Shown here piece after piece: positions 56,608 to 64,000 of a stretch of DNA of 64,000 nt. Made by a program: the position numbers and the translations under genes. The notes under the pieces were generated by a model. That model did no database searches, was not told where the DNA came from, and saw only the letters and a program-made list of their open reading frames with translations. The DNA is from Lentimicrobiaceae bacterium (GTDB lineage Bacteria; Bacteroidota; Bacteroidia; Bacteroidales; F082). Within the stretch, counting starts at the first letter, position 1. Each line of letters starts with the position of its first letter. The stretch is from the NCBI GenBank assembly GCA_002708315.1, contig PANC01000015.1:165042-229041 (forward strand). The letters run 5' to 3'.

Positions 56608-57219
56608 TCATACAATAAAAAATAATCCTAACATCCCAGCAACTCCAAGTAAAAAACCAATATAAACCTGAAAAGGATTATGTGCATTTAGTTTTAATCT
56701 AGCAGCAGCAACAAAACCCGAGATTATTATAGTTGCCATTATCAATAAGGAAAGGTTATAATTAAACCTAATGGCAAAGCCTATCAAACAGCCTATCAAA
56801 CCTCCCCATGCAATCATGTGCAGACTTATTTTAGTTGCGTAGTTTATTAGTAGCGCCATTAATACTAACATCGTAGAGCCCACCATAAAAAGGGGAATTA
56901 ACCCTGTTAATCCTGCAGACTTGAGTAGGTAATATGTTATATAAAAGGCAATGGCAACAATTAGTATTGGAAATACCCTTTCACGCTGAACCGATATCTG
57001 AAAATTGCTAACAATTCCAACTTTAACAAGTATTGCTATCAGAAGAGAAGGTAAAATAAATGTTGTGAGAAAAACAAACCCAATGATACTCAATCTAAAA
57101 TTATCAGGAATTGCAAGAATAGAATGTGTATTGATGTTCATTAATAATACTAACCCATAAGTTGGCACAATCAATGGATGTAAAATAGTTGAGATTAATT
57201 TAGCTGTGAAATCCATCAT
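56608..57219 (-). CDS. polytopic membrane protein, PAP2-like
   Basis: A 203-residue protein with about six helices. The C-terminal part, 'ATKISLHMIAWGGLIGCLIGF' and 'AAARLKLNAHNPFQVYIGFLLG', recalls the second and third motifs of PAP2 phosphatases (SxHxxxxxG and Rx5HxxxQ), but the first motif (KxxxxxxRP) is reduced to 'ISVQRERVFPI'. It may be a divergent lipid phosphatase. It begins 1 bp after the rpoN stop, so is co-transcribed with rpoN, and is convergent with prfB. Confidence 0.65.
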   Translation of the reverse strand: MMDFTAKLISTILHPLIVPTYGLVLLMNINTHSILAIPDNFRLSIIGFVFLTTFILPSLLIAILVKVGIVSNFQISVQRERVFPILIVAIAFYITYYLLKSAGLTGLIPLFMVGSTMLVLMALLINYATKISLHMIAWGGLIGCLIGFAIRFNYNLSLLIMATIIISGFVAAARLKLNAHNPFQVYIGFLLGVAGMLGLFFIV

Positions 57220-57220
57220 C

Positions 57221-58699
57221 TTAGAGCTCTTTTCTTAATCTAGCTACGGGAACTTTTAGCTGTTCGCGATACTTTGCAACTGTTCTTCTAGCTATAGGAT
57301 ATCCTCGCTCTTTTAGCTTTGTTGTTAAATACTCGTCCGTAAAGGGTTTACCCTTATTTTCACCATCAATTATTTCTTTGAGGATAGTTTTTATTTCTCT
57401 GGTTGATACTGTTTCTCCATCATCTTTTTGCATTGATTCGCTAAAGAAGCTCTTAATTAAAAAAGTTCCAAAAGCAGTTTGAACATACTTACTGTTTGCC
57501 ACTCTTGATATGGTAGATATGTCGAGGTTTACTTTTTCGGCAATATCCTTTAAAATCATTGGTTTTAGCTTTGTGTCATCTCCAGTTAGCATATACTCAT
57601 ATTGATAATCCATGATAGCTTTCATGGTTGAATAAAGAGTATTCTGGCGCTGATTTATTGCATCAATAAACCATTTTGCCGAATCAACTTTCTGTTTAAT
57701 AAATGAAAATGCTTCTCGTTGTTTCTTTGTTTTTTTCTGTTTACCAAAAGTATTCAGCATGCTTGAGTATGTATTGCTGATTTTCAAATCAATATTGTTC
57801 CATGAGTTTAAAGAAAGCTCAAGCTCATCACCATTGTTAGTTATTGTAAAATCTGGTATAATGTAATGATTTGTTTTGGTTGTCTCACTAAGGGAGTTTC
57901 CTGGCTTGGGGTTTAGTTTAAGAATTTCCTCCATGGATAATCTAAGTGTATCCTCATTCATTCCCATCCTCTTCATTATTTTTTGATAATGCTTCTTAGT
58001 AAAATCATCAAAATATCTTGAAATTATCTTTCTTGCCAGTTCCAATTCGTGTGTGTGATTTTCCTGAATTTTACGATCAATTTGAATAAGAAGACAATCT
58101 TTTAAATCTGTTGCTCCAACTCCTGCAGGATCCAATTGATGAATCATTGATATGACCTTATCCACTTCGTCTTTTGCTGTATGAATATTTAAATTAAAAG
58201 CTAGGTCATCAATTATTGCTTCAGATGACCTCTGCAGATAACCTGAATCATCAATATTACCAATAATATATTCACCTATCTGATTCTCTCGGTCACTCAA
58301 ATCTTTTAGACTTAGCTGGTGAATAAGGTTTTCATGGAAGCTTGTTCCAGAGGCATATGGAACTTCACGCCGGTCCTCATCCGAGCTATAGTTATTTGAT
58401 TTTAGCTTGTATGATGGAATGTCATCCTCATTTACGTAATCGTTTATATCAAATTCATCATCTTTACTCTTGTAATCATCTAGTTCTGTATCCTTTGAAT
58501 TATCTAAGTCATCTCCTTCTCCGAAACTTTCATCATCCGAGTTATCCATGCTGTCGATTTCAAGAGCTGGATTATCTTCAATTTCTTGTTTGATTCTCTG
58601 TTCTAGACCAACGGTGGGAATTTGCAGAAGCTTCATTAGCAGAATTTGCTGTGGAGACAGTTTCTGCAATAGTTTCTGTTGTAATCGTTGGTTTAACAT
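57221..58699 (-). CDS. rpoN: RNA polymerase sigma-54 factor
   Basis: Sigma factor for enhancer-dependent promoters (492 aa). Region I is the Gln/Leu-rich 'LQQKLLQKLSPQQILLMKLLQIPTVGLEQRIKQEIEDNPALE'. An acidic region II (about 50-100) follows. The core-binding domain contains 'QLDPAGVGATDLKDCLLIQ'. The C-terminus has a helix-turn-helix and the RpoN box 'IARRTVAKYREQL'. At least one enhancer-binding activator should exist elsewhere in the genome; none is in the window. Two exact -7 boxes lie upstream on the minus strand. Confidence 0.96.
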   Translation of the reverse strand: MLNQRLQQKLLQKLSPQQILLMKLLQIPTVGLEQRIKQEIEDNPALEIDSMDNSDDESFGEGDDLDNSKDTELDDYKSKDDEFDINDYVNEDDIPSYKLKSNNYSSDEDRREVPYASGTSFHENLIHQLSLKDLSDRENQIGEYIIGNIDDSGYLQRSSEAIIDDLAFNLNIHTAKDEVDKVISMIHQLDPAGVGATDLKDCLLIQIDRKIQENHTHELELARKIISRYFDDFTKKHYQKIMKRMGMNEDTLRLSMEEILKLNPKPGNSLSETTKTNHYIIPDFTITNNGDELELSLNSWNNIDLKISNTYSSMLNTFGKQKKTKKQREAFSFIKQKVDSAKWFIDAINQRQNTLYSTMKAIMDYQYEYMLTGDDTKLKPMILKDIAEKVNLDISTISRVANSKYVQTAFGTFLIKSFFSESMQKDDGETVSTREIKTILKEIIDGENKGKPFTDEYLTTKLKERGYPIARRTVAKYREQLKVPVARLRKEL

Positions 58700-58724
58700 A
58701 GGAGATGAGTAAATTCAATTAACA

Positions 58725-58744
58725 CAAATTTAATAACAAATTTA
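58725..58744 (-). promoter_or_regulatory. tandem candidate -7 elements of rpoN
   Basis: Minus-strand TAAATTTG occurs twice, at 58725-58732 and 58737-58744, 25 and 37 bp upstream of the rpoN ATG. Both match TAnnTTTG exactly. Confidence 0.45.
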
Positions 58745-58842
58745 TTATGGCATAGTTTTGGGTGCAAAAAAATGCCAAGTGGACTTAAAAAAGTACTGTA
58801 ATAACCTAAAAAGCAATTTATATCTCTCAGACTGAAGATGCT

Positions 58843-60282
58843 TTAGAATTCAAGATTCATGGGAGTTCTAGGAAATGGTATTACGTCACGTATATTACCC
58901 ATACCTGTTAAAAAGAGTATTAAACGTTCGAATCCTAAACCAAAACCAGCATGGGGGACTGTACCAAATTTTCTTGTTTCCAAATACCACCACATCTCTT
59001 TTTCAGGAATATCCATTTCTGTCATGCGCTTGTGTAGTTTATCATAATCCTCTTCCCTTTCAGAACCTCCAATTATTTCACCAATTTGAGGGAATAAAAT
59101 ATCCATTGCTCTTACTGTTTTTCCATCATTGTTTTGTTTCATGTAGAATGCCTTGATTGAAGCTGGATAATCGGTAAGTATAACTGGTTTTTTAAAATGT
59201 TTTTCAACAAGGTATCTCTCGTGTTCTGATTGTAAATCAGCTCCCCAGCCTTCTATTACGTATTGAAATCTTTTTTTCTTGTTTGGTTTTGAATTGCGAA
59301 GTATATCAATGGCTTCGGTATATGTAAGTCGTTGAAATGGTTGATCGATTACAAATTTTAATTTTTCAATCAATTCCATTGAACGTTCTTCCGCTTTTTT
59401 ATTTTTTTCTTCATCAGCTTGACGCTTGCTTAGAAATGATAAATCTTCCTTGCAATGATCAAGAGCGTATTCTATTACATATTTTAACATGTTCTCGGCA
59501 AGGTCCATATCATCAATTATATCACCAAATGCAAATTCAGGCTCTATCATCCAAAATTCTGCAAGGTGGCGTGTGGTATTTGAATTTTCAGCTCTAAAAG
59601 TGGGGCCAAAAGTATATACCTTTGATAGAGCAAGAGCTGCAAGTTCTGCTTCTAACTGGCCGCTTACAGTTAAGTTTGCAGCCTTTCCAAAAAAGTCATT
59701 TGAAAAGTCAATTTCACCATCTTCATTTTTTGGCACATTGTCCAAAGGAAGTGTAGTAACCTGAAACATTTCCCCTGCTCCTTCAGCATCAGAACCCGTA
59801 ATTATTGGAGAGTGGATATTGTAAAAACCTCTATCATTAAAGAATTTATGAATTGCAAATATCATTTTGTGTCGTACTCTTGCAATTGCAGAAAATGTGT
59901 TTGTTCGGTACCTAAGATGGGCTTTTTCTCTCAAAAATTCCAATGAATGTTTTTTTGGTTGCAAAGGATATTCATCAGGGTTTGCAATACCAATTACATC
60001 AATATTATCTGAATGGACCTCCACACTTTGTCCGCTACCACTAGATTCAACGAGTTTCCCAGTTACTGATATAGCAGCACCAGTATGAATGCGATCAAGA
60101 ACATCTGATGTGTTATCATCAACATCAACAACAATCTGCACATTATTGATTGTTGAACCGTCATTAAGGGCAATAAATGCCACATTCTTACTACCACGCT
60201 TTGTACGTACCCAACCCTTTACAATAACTTCACTTCCAAAGTCTCGTAATTCCAATAATGATTTAATTTCTGTTCTTTTCAC
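58843..60282 (-). CDS. asnS: asparaginyl-tRNA synthetase
   Basis: Class II synthetase (479 aa). The N-terminal OB-fold is '[35 protein letters not shown]'. Motif 2 lies in '[28 protein letters not shown]' and motif 3 is '[27 protein letters not shown]'. 'SQLEAEL' and 'RHLAEFWM' distinguish it from AspRS together with the specific 'NTTRH'. Start is GTG at 60282; a stop codon lies two codons upstream and no ATG is available. 143 bp separate it from rpoN downstream and 94 bp from dnaG upstream. Confidence 0.96.
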   Translation of the reverse strand: MKRTEIKSLLELRDFGSEVIVKGWVRTKRGSKNVAFIALNDGSTINNVQIVVDVDDNTSDVLDRIHTGAAISVTGKLVESSGSGQSVEVHSDNIDVIGIANPDEYPLQPKKHSLEFLREKAHLRYRTNTFSAIARVRHKMIFAIHKFFNDRGFYNIHSPIITGSDAEGAGEMFQVTTLPLDNVPKNEDGEIDFSNDFFGKAANLTVSGQLEAELAALALSKVYTFGPTFRAENSNTTRHLAEFWMIEPEFAFGDIIDDMDLAENMLKYVIEYALDHCKEDLSFLSKRQADEEKNKKAEERSMELIEKLKFVIDQPFQRLTYTEAIDILRNSKPNKKKRFQYVIEGWGADLQSEHERYLVEKHFKKPVILTDYPASIKAFYMKQNNDGKTVRAMDILFPQIGEIIGGSEREEDYDKLHKRMTEMDIPEKEMWWYLETRKFGTVPHAGFGLGFERLILFLTGMGNIRDVIPFPRTPMNLEF

Positions 60283-60376
60283 TTTTCAAACATTTAAAAA
60301 TATGATGCAAAAAAACTAAATTTCAGTGATATAAGTGAATAGTTTGGCTAAAATATTTACCAAATAGCACTAAAAT

Positions 60377-62308
60377 TTAATAATTAAAAGGTCTGTTTAG
60401 TTCACCATCGATGAGATTTGCCAATTTTTTTAATTCAAAGAACTCCTGTTGTAGTAAGAATATCTCAGCATCATCAGGATTATTTCGCATTTGCTCGGTA
60501 ATATTTTTTAATTTTTTACTTATTAACCTTGATTTATACGACATCAAAGATGACAGAGCAAGATTAAATAAATCATCCTCTTCTTTTTTTACAAAAATTT
60601 TATTCCTTTCCCAATTATTACTTAGTTCGTAGGGAGTTGCCAGAAGTTCTATTGATTTTGCAGACAACTCTGCGTCAGTGTTGTTTGTAAAATTAGAAGT
60701 TGTGAGGACAGAGTTGTTCTTTTTAGATTCTTTGAATTCATTTATTATTAGTCTGAAGAAATTATCATCTGGTGTTAAGCCATCATTTTCCAAATCATCA
60801 ATAATAAAGTCTGAGATGAGTATTTTATGTTCATTGCCTTCCTCATCTTTTACATTCATTTCAACATTACCAAACTGCATTAATAATCTTGAAAGATCAT
60901 TTTCCAGAAAGCTAACATCCAATGGATCTATTTCAATTTGCTTGGGAGCATTATCAATAATATCAGGAATTGGGGCATCTGCATAAGGAGTATTTTTTTT
61001 CCTAAACTTTAGTCGTAACAGCTTATTTAACTCATTCATTAGAGTTTGCTCACGAACTTCCAATAACACACTGCATTCTTTTATATATACTGAACGACTG
61101 ATACCATCTGGTATTTTTGAAATGGTAAGTATAATATCTTTTATTAATTGAGATCTTGCCGCAGGGTCACCTTCGGTTTCCTCCTTTAACAAGCCAGTCT
61201 TAAATTTTATAAAATCAACAGCAGAATCGTTAATAAATAACTCCGTTTCACTAGTGGTATGGTTACGCACATATGAATCAGGATCCTCACCTTCTGGAAA
61301 AAGCACAATTTTCACATTAAGTCCTTGCTCTAATATAAGATCAATACCTCTAAATGATGCCTTTATACCTGCAGGATCTCCATCAAATAGGATAGTTATA
61401 TTTTGAGTATAACGACTTATTAGCTTTATTTGGTCTACGGTTAGTGATGTTCCCGAAGAAGCAACTACATTTTGGATATCTGCTTGATGAAGAGAAATTA
61501 CATCAGTATACCCCTCAACAAGGAAGCAGTTATTTTGTTTTACTATGGCATTGCGGGCATGGTATATTCCATAAAGAACTTTACTTTTATTGTAGATATC
61601 TGATTCGGGAGAATTAAGATATTTGGCTTTTGATTTATCAGAGGATAGTATCCGACCGCCAAAACCAATTACTCTTCCTGTTAGATTATGAATTGGAAAT
61701 ATTACTCTTCCCCTAAATCGATCCAGTAACTTGTCATCTTTTTCAATACTCAAACCAGTTTTAACAAGAATTTCTTTTTTAAAACCATTGCTAATCGAGT
61801 GCTTTGAATAGTCTTCCCAGTTATCTATTGCATAACCAATTTCAAATTTTTCAATGGTTGAATCACGGTATCCTCTTTCCTTTAGATAGCTTAGGCCAAT
61901 TGATTTCCCCTCATCATTTTCTTTAAGATTTTGAATGAAATACTTGGTAACAAATGAATTTAGAGACAACAGACTCTCTTTTTCATCTATTTGTTGTTGC
62001 ATTTCAGGAGTAACCTCTTCTTCTTCAATTTCAATGGAGTACCTTTTAGCTAAATATTTAAGGGCTTCTGGATATGAATAGTGTTCATGTTCCATAACAA
62101 AACCAACAACGTTTCCAGCCTTACCACAACCAAAACATTTATAGATACCCTTTGAAGGACTGACACTAAATGATGGGGTTTTTTCATTGTGAAAGGGACA
62201 TAGACCCAAATAATTAGCTCCGCGCTTTTTTAATGTGACAAAATCACCAATTACTTCTTCTACTCTCGCAGTTTCAAAAATTGTCTGTATGGTATTTGGG
62301 CTTATCAC
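60377..62308 (-). CDS. dnaG: DNA primase DnaG
   Basis: Synthesises RNA primers for replication (643 aa). The N-terminal zinc ribbon has 'CPFHNEKTPSFSVSPSKGIYKCFGCG' (C-x2-H...C-x2-C). The RNA-polymerase/toprim core has 'VIGFGGRIL', 'FLVEGYTDVISLHQADIQNVVASSGTSLT' and 'ILFDGDPAGIKAS'. The C-terminal helicase-binding region is helical ('KSRLISKKLKNITEQMR'). The start is GTG at 62308. No rpoD is adjacent, unlike the classic macromolecular-synthesis operon. Confidence 0.96.
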   Translation of the reverse strand: MISPNTIQTIFETARVEEVIGDFVTLKKRGANYLGLCPFHNEKTPSFSVSPSKGIYKCFGCGKAGNVVGFVMEHEHYSYPEALKYLAKRYSIEIEEEEVTPEMQQQIDEKESLLSLNSFVTKYFIQNLKENDEGKSIGLSYLKERGYRDSTIEKFEIGYAIDNWEDYSKHSISNGFKKEILVKTGLSIEKDDKLLDRFRGRVIFPIHNLTGRVIGFGGRILSSDKSKAKYLNSPESDIYNKSKVLYGIYHARNAIVKQNNCFLVEGYTDVISLHQADIQNVVASSGTSLTVDQIKLISRYTQNITILFDGDPAGIKASFRGIDLILEQGLNVKIVLFPEGEDPDSYVRNHTTSETELFINDSAVDFIKFKTGLLKEETEGDPAARSQLIKDIILTISKIPDGISRSVYIKECSVLLEVREQTLMNELNKLLRLKFRKKNTPYADAPIPDIIDNAPKQIEIDPLDVSFLENDLSRLLMQFGNVEMNVKDEEGNEHKILISDFIIDDLENDGLTPDDNFFRLIINEFKESKKNNSVLTTSNFTNNTDAELSAKSIELLATPYELSNNWERNKIFVKKEEDDLFNLALSSLMSYKSRLISKKLKNITEQMRNNPDDAEIFLLQQEFFELKKLANLIDGELNRPFNY

Positions 62309-62444
62309 AAATAAAATTTTAACAAATCTACATTTTTATAATCATTCTAATAAGTCTTTTACAAAACTCACCAAGTATAATTTTCAAGCTAAATAGTATT
62401 TGCCTTTAATTAGTAACAACATTTAAAGACTGGGTATTATAAAT

Positions 62445-62888
62445 TTAAAGTATACTTTTTATTGTAATAGTATTTCCTTTGAAAACTATGCTTTCACCAA
62501 CCTTCTTTCCCTTGAGGGCATTGAAAATTGGTACGTTTGGTGAAATGGCATACCATAACTCTCCGTTCAAATCAATTTTGCCTAATCCAGCTGAGACAAA
62601 TAATTTTTGTTTGGTTGTTGTAACTAAAGATCCAAATTCTACCATGTCTAATTGCTTTTTTGGCATAATGATTTTCAATGTATTCATAACCGCATTTGCC
62701 TTGTCAAGTTGCTTGGCAAATAATTCAATCTGCCTCATTAGTTTTGTACGATATGCATCGTATCTATCTTTGGGCTGTCCATAATCATTTGCCTGATTTT
62801 GAGCGTCCTCAATCTCTTTTTGCAACTGATCTATTACTTTTTGCTGTTGTTCTACACATTTATTCAGTAGTACTTCCTTTATATACAT
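62445..62888 (-). CDS. GreA/GreB-like protein
   Basis: A 147-residue protein with an N-terminal antiparallel coiled coil (about 1-70, 'CVEQQQKVIDQLQKEIEDAQNQ') and a C-terminal domain resembling the FKBP-like domain of Gre factors ('VEFGSLVTTTKQKLFVSAGLGKID', then 'ISPNVPIFNALKGKKVGESIVFKGNTITIKSI'). It is shorter and diverged in the coiled-coil tip, so transcript-cleavage activity is uncertain; it may modulate RNA polymerase. It lies 136 bp upstream of dnaG on the same strand. Confidence 0.72.
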   Translation of the reverse strand: MYIKEVLLNKCVEQQQKVIDQLQKEIEDAQNQANDYGQPKDRYDAYRTKLMRQIELFAKQLDKANAVMNTLKIIMPKKQLDMVEFGSLVTTTKQKLFVSAGLGKIDLNGELWYAISPNVPIFNALKGKKVGESIVFKGNTITIKSIL

Positions 62889-62943
62889 AAGCGTAGTAAT
62901 ATAATTATACAGTTGAGATTATAAATATCATGTAATAATATTT

Positions 62944-64000
62944 TTATCTAGCCCATATTTCGTCAACAAAAATCCAACATGGATTTGGATACCCTTTGTG
63001 CCATGAAGGGCATATTTTTAAAGATTTTGCGTAAATTTTGAGATATTTAATATTTGTGGATGTGGCTAATTCATAGTTTTTGGTTATTCCACCAGATTCA
63101 GTTGGATCAATATTGTTTTGAATTTTACCAATTTCAGTATAATTTAGTCCATCAACAGAACCTTCAAAAGTTATTGATGATGGCATGAAAATCCATGAAT
63201 TTTCATCCTGAAGAAAACCTGCTCCAACCTCTGAAATTTTCGTGACTTTACCCAAATCAAGTACAACTTCCATATCTTGGCCATAATAACCTTGCCAGTT
63301 GCCAGTTTTGTAATTGTCACCGCCCCTAATTGTATTTATTAAAGCAATGTCGCCGCCTGCTGTATATTGGTTACTATATTCGGTAATTATATCCACAGAT
63401 CTTCCATCTGGAATTTTTATAAATGTAGCTTCTTCTGGAAAACTTTTTACTCCATTATTTTCCGAAAATGCTATCAATGTACTTGTGGAGTTAAGGATTA
63501 TGGGCCTCTCATAAAAAGTATTAATTTTATTTGGAGTAACATATATTTTTGATCCATTAATTATGTCACTTACCCCTACTAAAATACTATCTGTAAAGGT
63601 TTTAGTAGGTGCTTCGAAGTATGGCACAGGTGTTATTAAATTATCAGTGATTTTTTGAAATGGACGATGTTTTTTATCATTACCAAAAACTTTATTTGGT
63701 GTTTCTGATAATTCAAATAATAACTCCCCACCCTTCATTATATCACCATGCGATATGTATGAATTTAATAGAGGTTTGCCATTTAAATTAACTGAATTAA
63801 CGTAGAAGCTATTTTGTGTTTTTCGGTTTGCCTTTATAACAAATGTATTTCCGTTTTCTAATTTGATTGAAGTTTCATCAAAAACAGGGGTGCCCAGAAC
63901 GTATATATCACTTCCAGGAGTTACGGGATAAAATCCCATTGCCGACATTACATACCATGCTGACATTTGCCCACAGTCTTCATTCCCACTTAATCCGTCA
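62944..64000 (-). CDS. GH92 family glycosidase with C-terminal discoidin-like domain (5' end outside window)
   Basis: The frame enters from the right edge and ends at 62944 (352 codons visible). The first readable residues, 'DGLSGNEDCGQMSAWYVMSAMGFYPVTPGSDIYVLGTP', are the most conserved GH92 segment, including the Glu and Asp of the catalytic centre. GH92 enzymes are calcium-dependent exo-alpha-mannosidases. After the barrel (to about codon 125) comes a domain with 'GGDNYKTGNWQGYYGQDMEVVLDLGKVTKISEVGAGFLQDENSW' and 'IKYLKIYAKS', an F5/8-type carbohydrate-binding module. It probably acts on host- or fungal-type mannans or N-glycans. Confidence 0.92.
   Translation of the reverse strand, partial: DGLSGNEDCGQMSAWYVMSAMGFYPVTPGSDIYVLGTPVFDETSIKLENGNTFVIKANRKTQNSFYVNSVNLNGKPLLNSYISHGDIMKGGELLFELSETPNKVFGNDKKHRPFQKITDNLITPVPYFEAPTKTFTDSILVGVSDIINGSKIYVTPNKINTFYERPIILNSTSTLIAFSENNGVKSFPEEATFIKIPDGRSVDIITEYSNQYTAGGDIALINTIRGGDNYKTGNWQGYYGQDMEVVLDLGKVTKISEVGAGFLQDENSWIFMPSSITFEGSVDGLNYTEIGKIQNNIDPTESGGITKNYELATSTNIKYLKIYAKSLKICPSWHKGYPNPCWIFVDEIWAR

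Noticed and set aside
1..64000. tRNA genes, rRNA, CRISPR arrays, insertion sequences or prophage parts.
   Set aside because: No cloverleaf-like sequence, regular spacer-repeat array, transposase, integrase or phage protein was seen on either strand.

Overview
The window comes from a Bacteroidetes (Bacteroidota) chromosome that is visibly AT-rich. The evidence is lineage-typical gene content: type IX secretion parts (PorZ, and a secreted endonuclease with a C-terminal sorting domain), DUF3098, DUF4136 and DUF3108 proteins, an S46 dipeptidyl-peptidase, a DAHP synthase/chorismate mutase fusion, a three-domain-type IspG, a thioester-less alpha-2-macroglobulin, GH92, and many TAnnTTTG boxes (the Bacteroidetes -7 element) in front of genes. 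I see no rRNA, tRNA, CRISPR array, transposase, integrase or phage gene. It reads as a stable core-chromosome segment, probably from a free-living heterotroph that uses peptides and glycans.

Layout. 1-4.8 kb (minus): envelope cluster ftsX - DUF3098 - uppP - truB - porZ, the last running off the left edge. 4.9-9.2 kb (plus): a VanX-like dipeptidase with substituted catalytic residues, leuS, and a DUF3108 protein. 9.2-16.6 kb (minus): two exported proteins and a 2003-residue alpha-2-macroglobulin. 16.8-21.7 kb (plus): a SAM-I riboswitch and the metH-metF methionine operon. 21.7-29.0 kb (minus): SLC13 transporter, a large exported protein resembling polysaccharide deacetylases, and IcmF. 29.3-32.6 kb (plus): DPP11-type peptidase and DAHP synthase/chorismate mutase. 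32.6-35.0 kb (minus): MATE exporter and CorA. 35.5-46.1 kb (plus): ispG, mce, a relic of a sodium-pumping decarboxylase, udk, a small zinc-ribbon membrane protein behind a 40-bp perfect palindrome, tnaA with a leader-like region, msrC, an MntP-like protein, a secreted endonuclease, queD, a porin plus FMN-binding pair, and fructosamine kinase. 46.1-54.3 kb: lipoproteins, YraN, an MBL hydrolase, the mrdA-rodA elongasome pair and a LuxE-like protein. 54.4-64.0 kb: FKBP, recX, prfB with its programmed frameshift, rpoN, asnS, dnaG, a GreA-like protein and a truncated GH92 gene.

How the genes connect. Three genes have B12-linked chemistry (metH, icmF, and mce by pathway). The riboswitch ties metH-metF to SAM supply. 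DPP11, tryptophanase, IcmF and mce together suggest amino-acid and peptide catabolism. UppP, PBP2, RodA and FtsX serve wall growth.

Most worth a second look: the 27-codon 3' end of a decarboxylase beta-subunit gene left behind after mce; the palindrome and its repeated half-site; the promoter - mini-ORF - hairpin arrangement before tnaA; the dipeptidase that has lost its catalytic Glu and a zinc His; and five conserved genes whose only possible start appears to be TTG.
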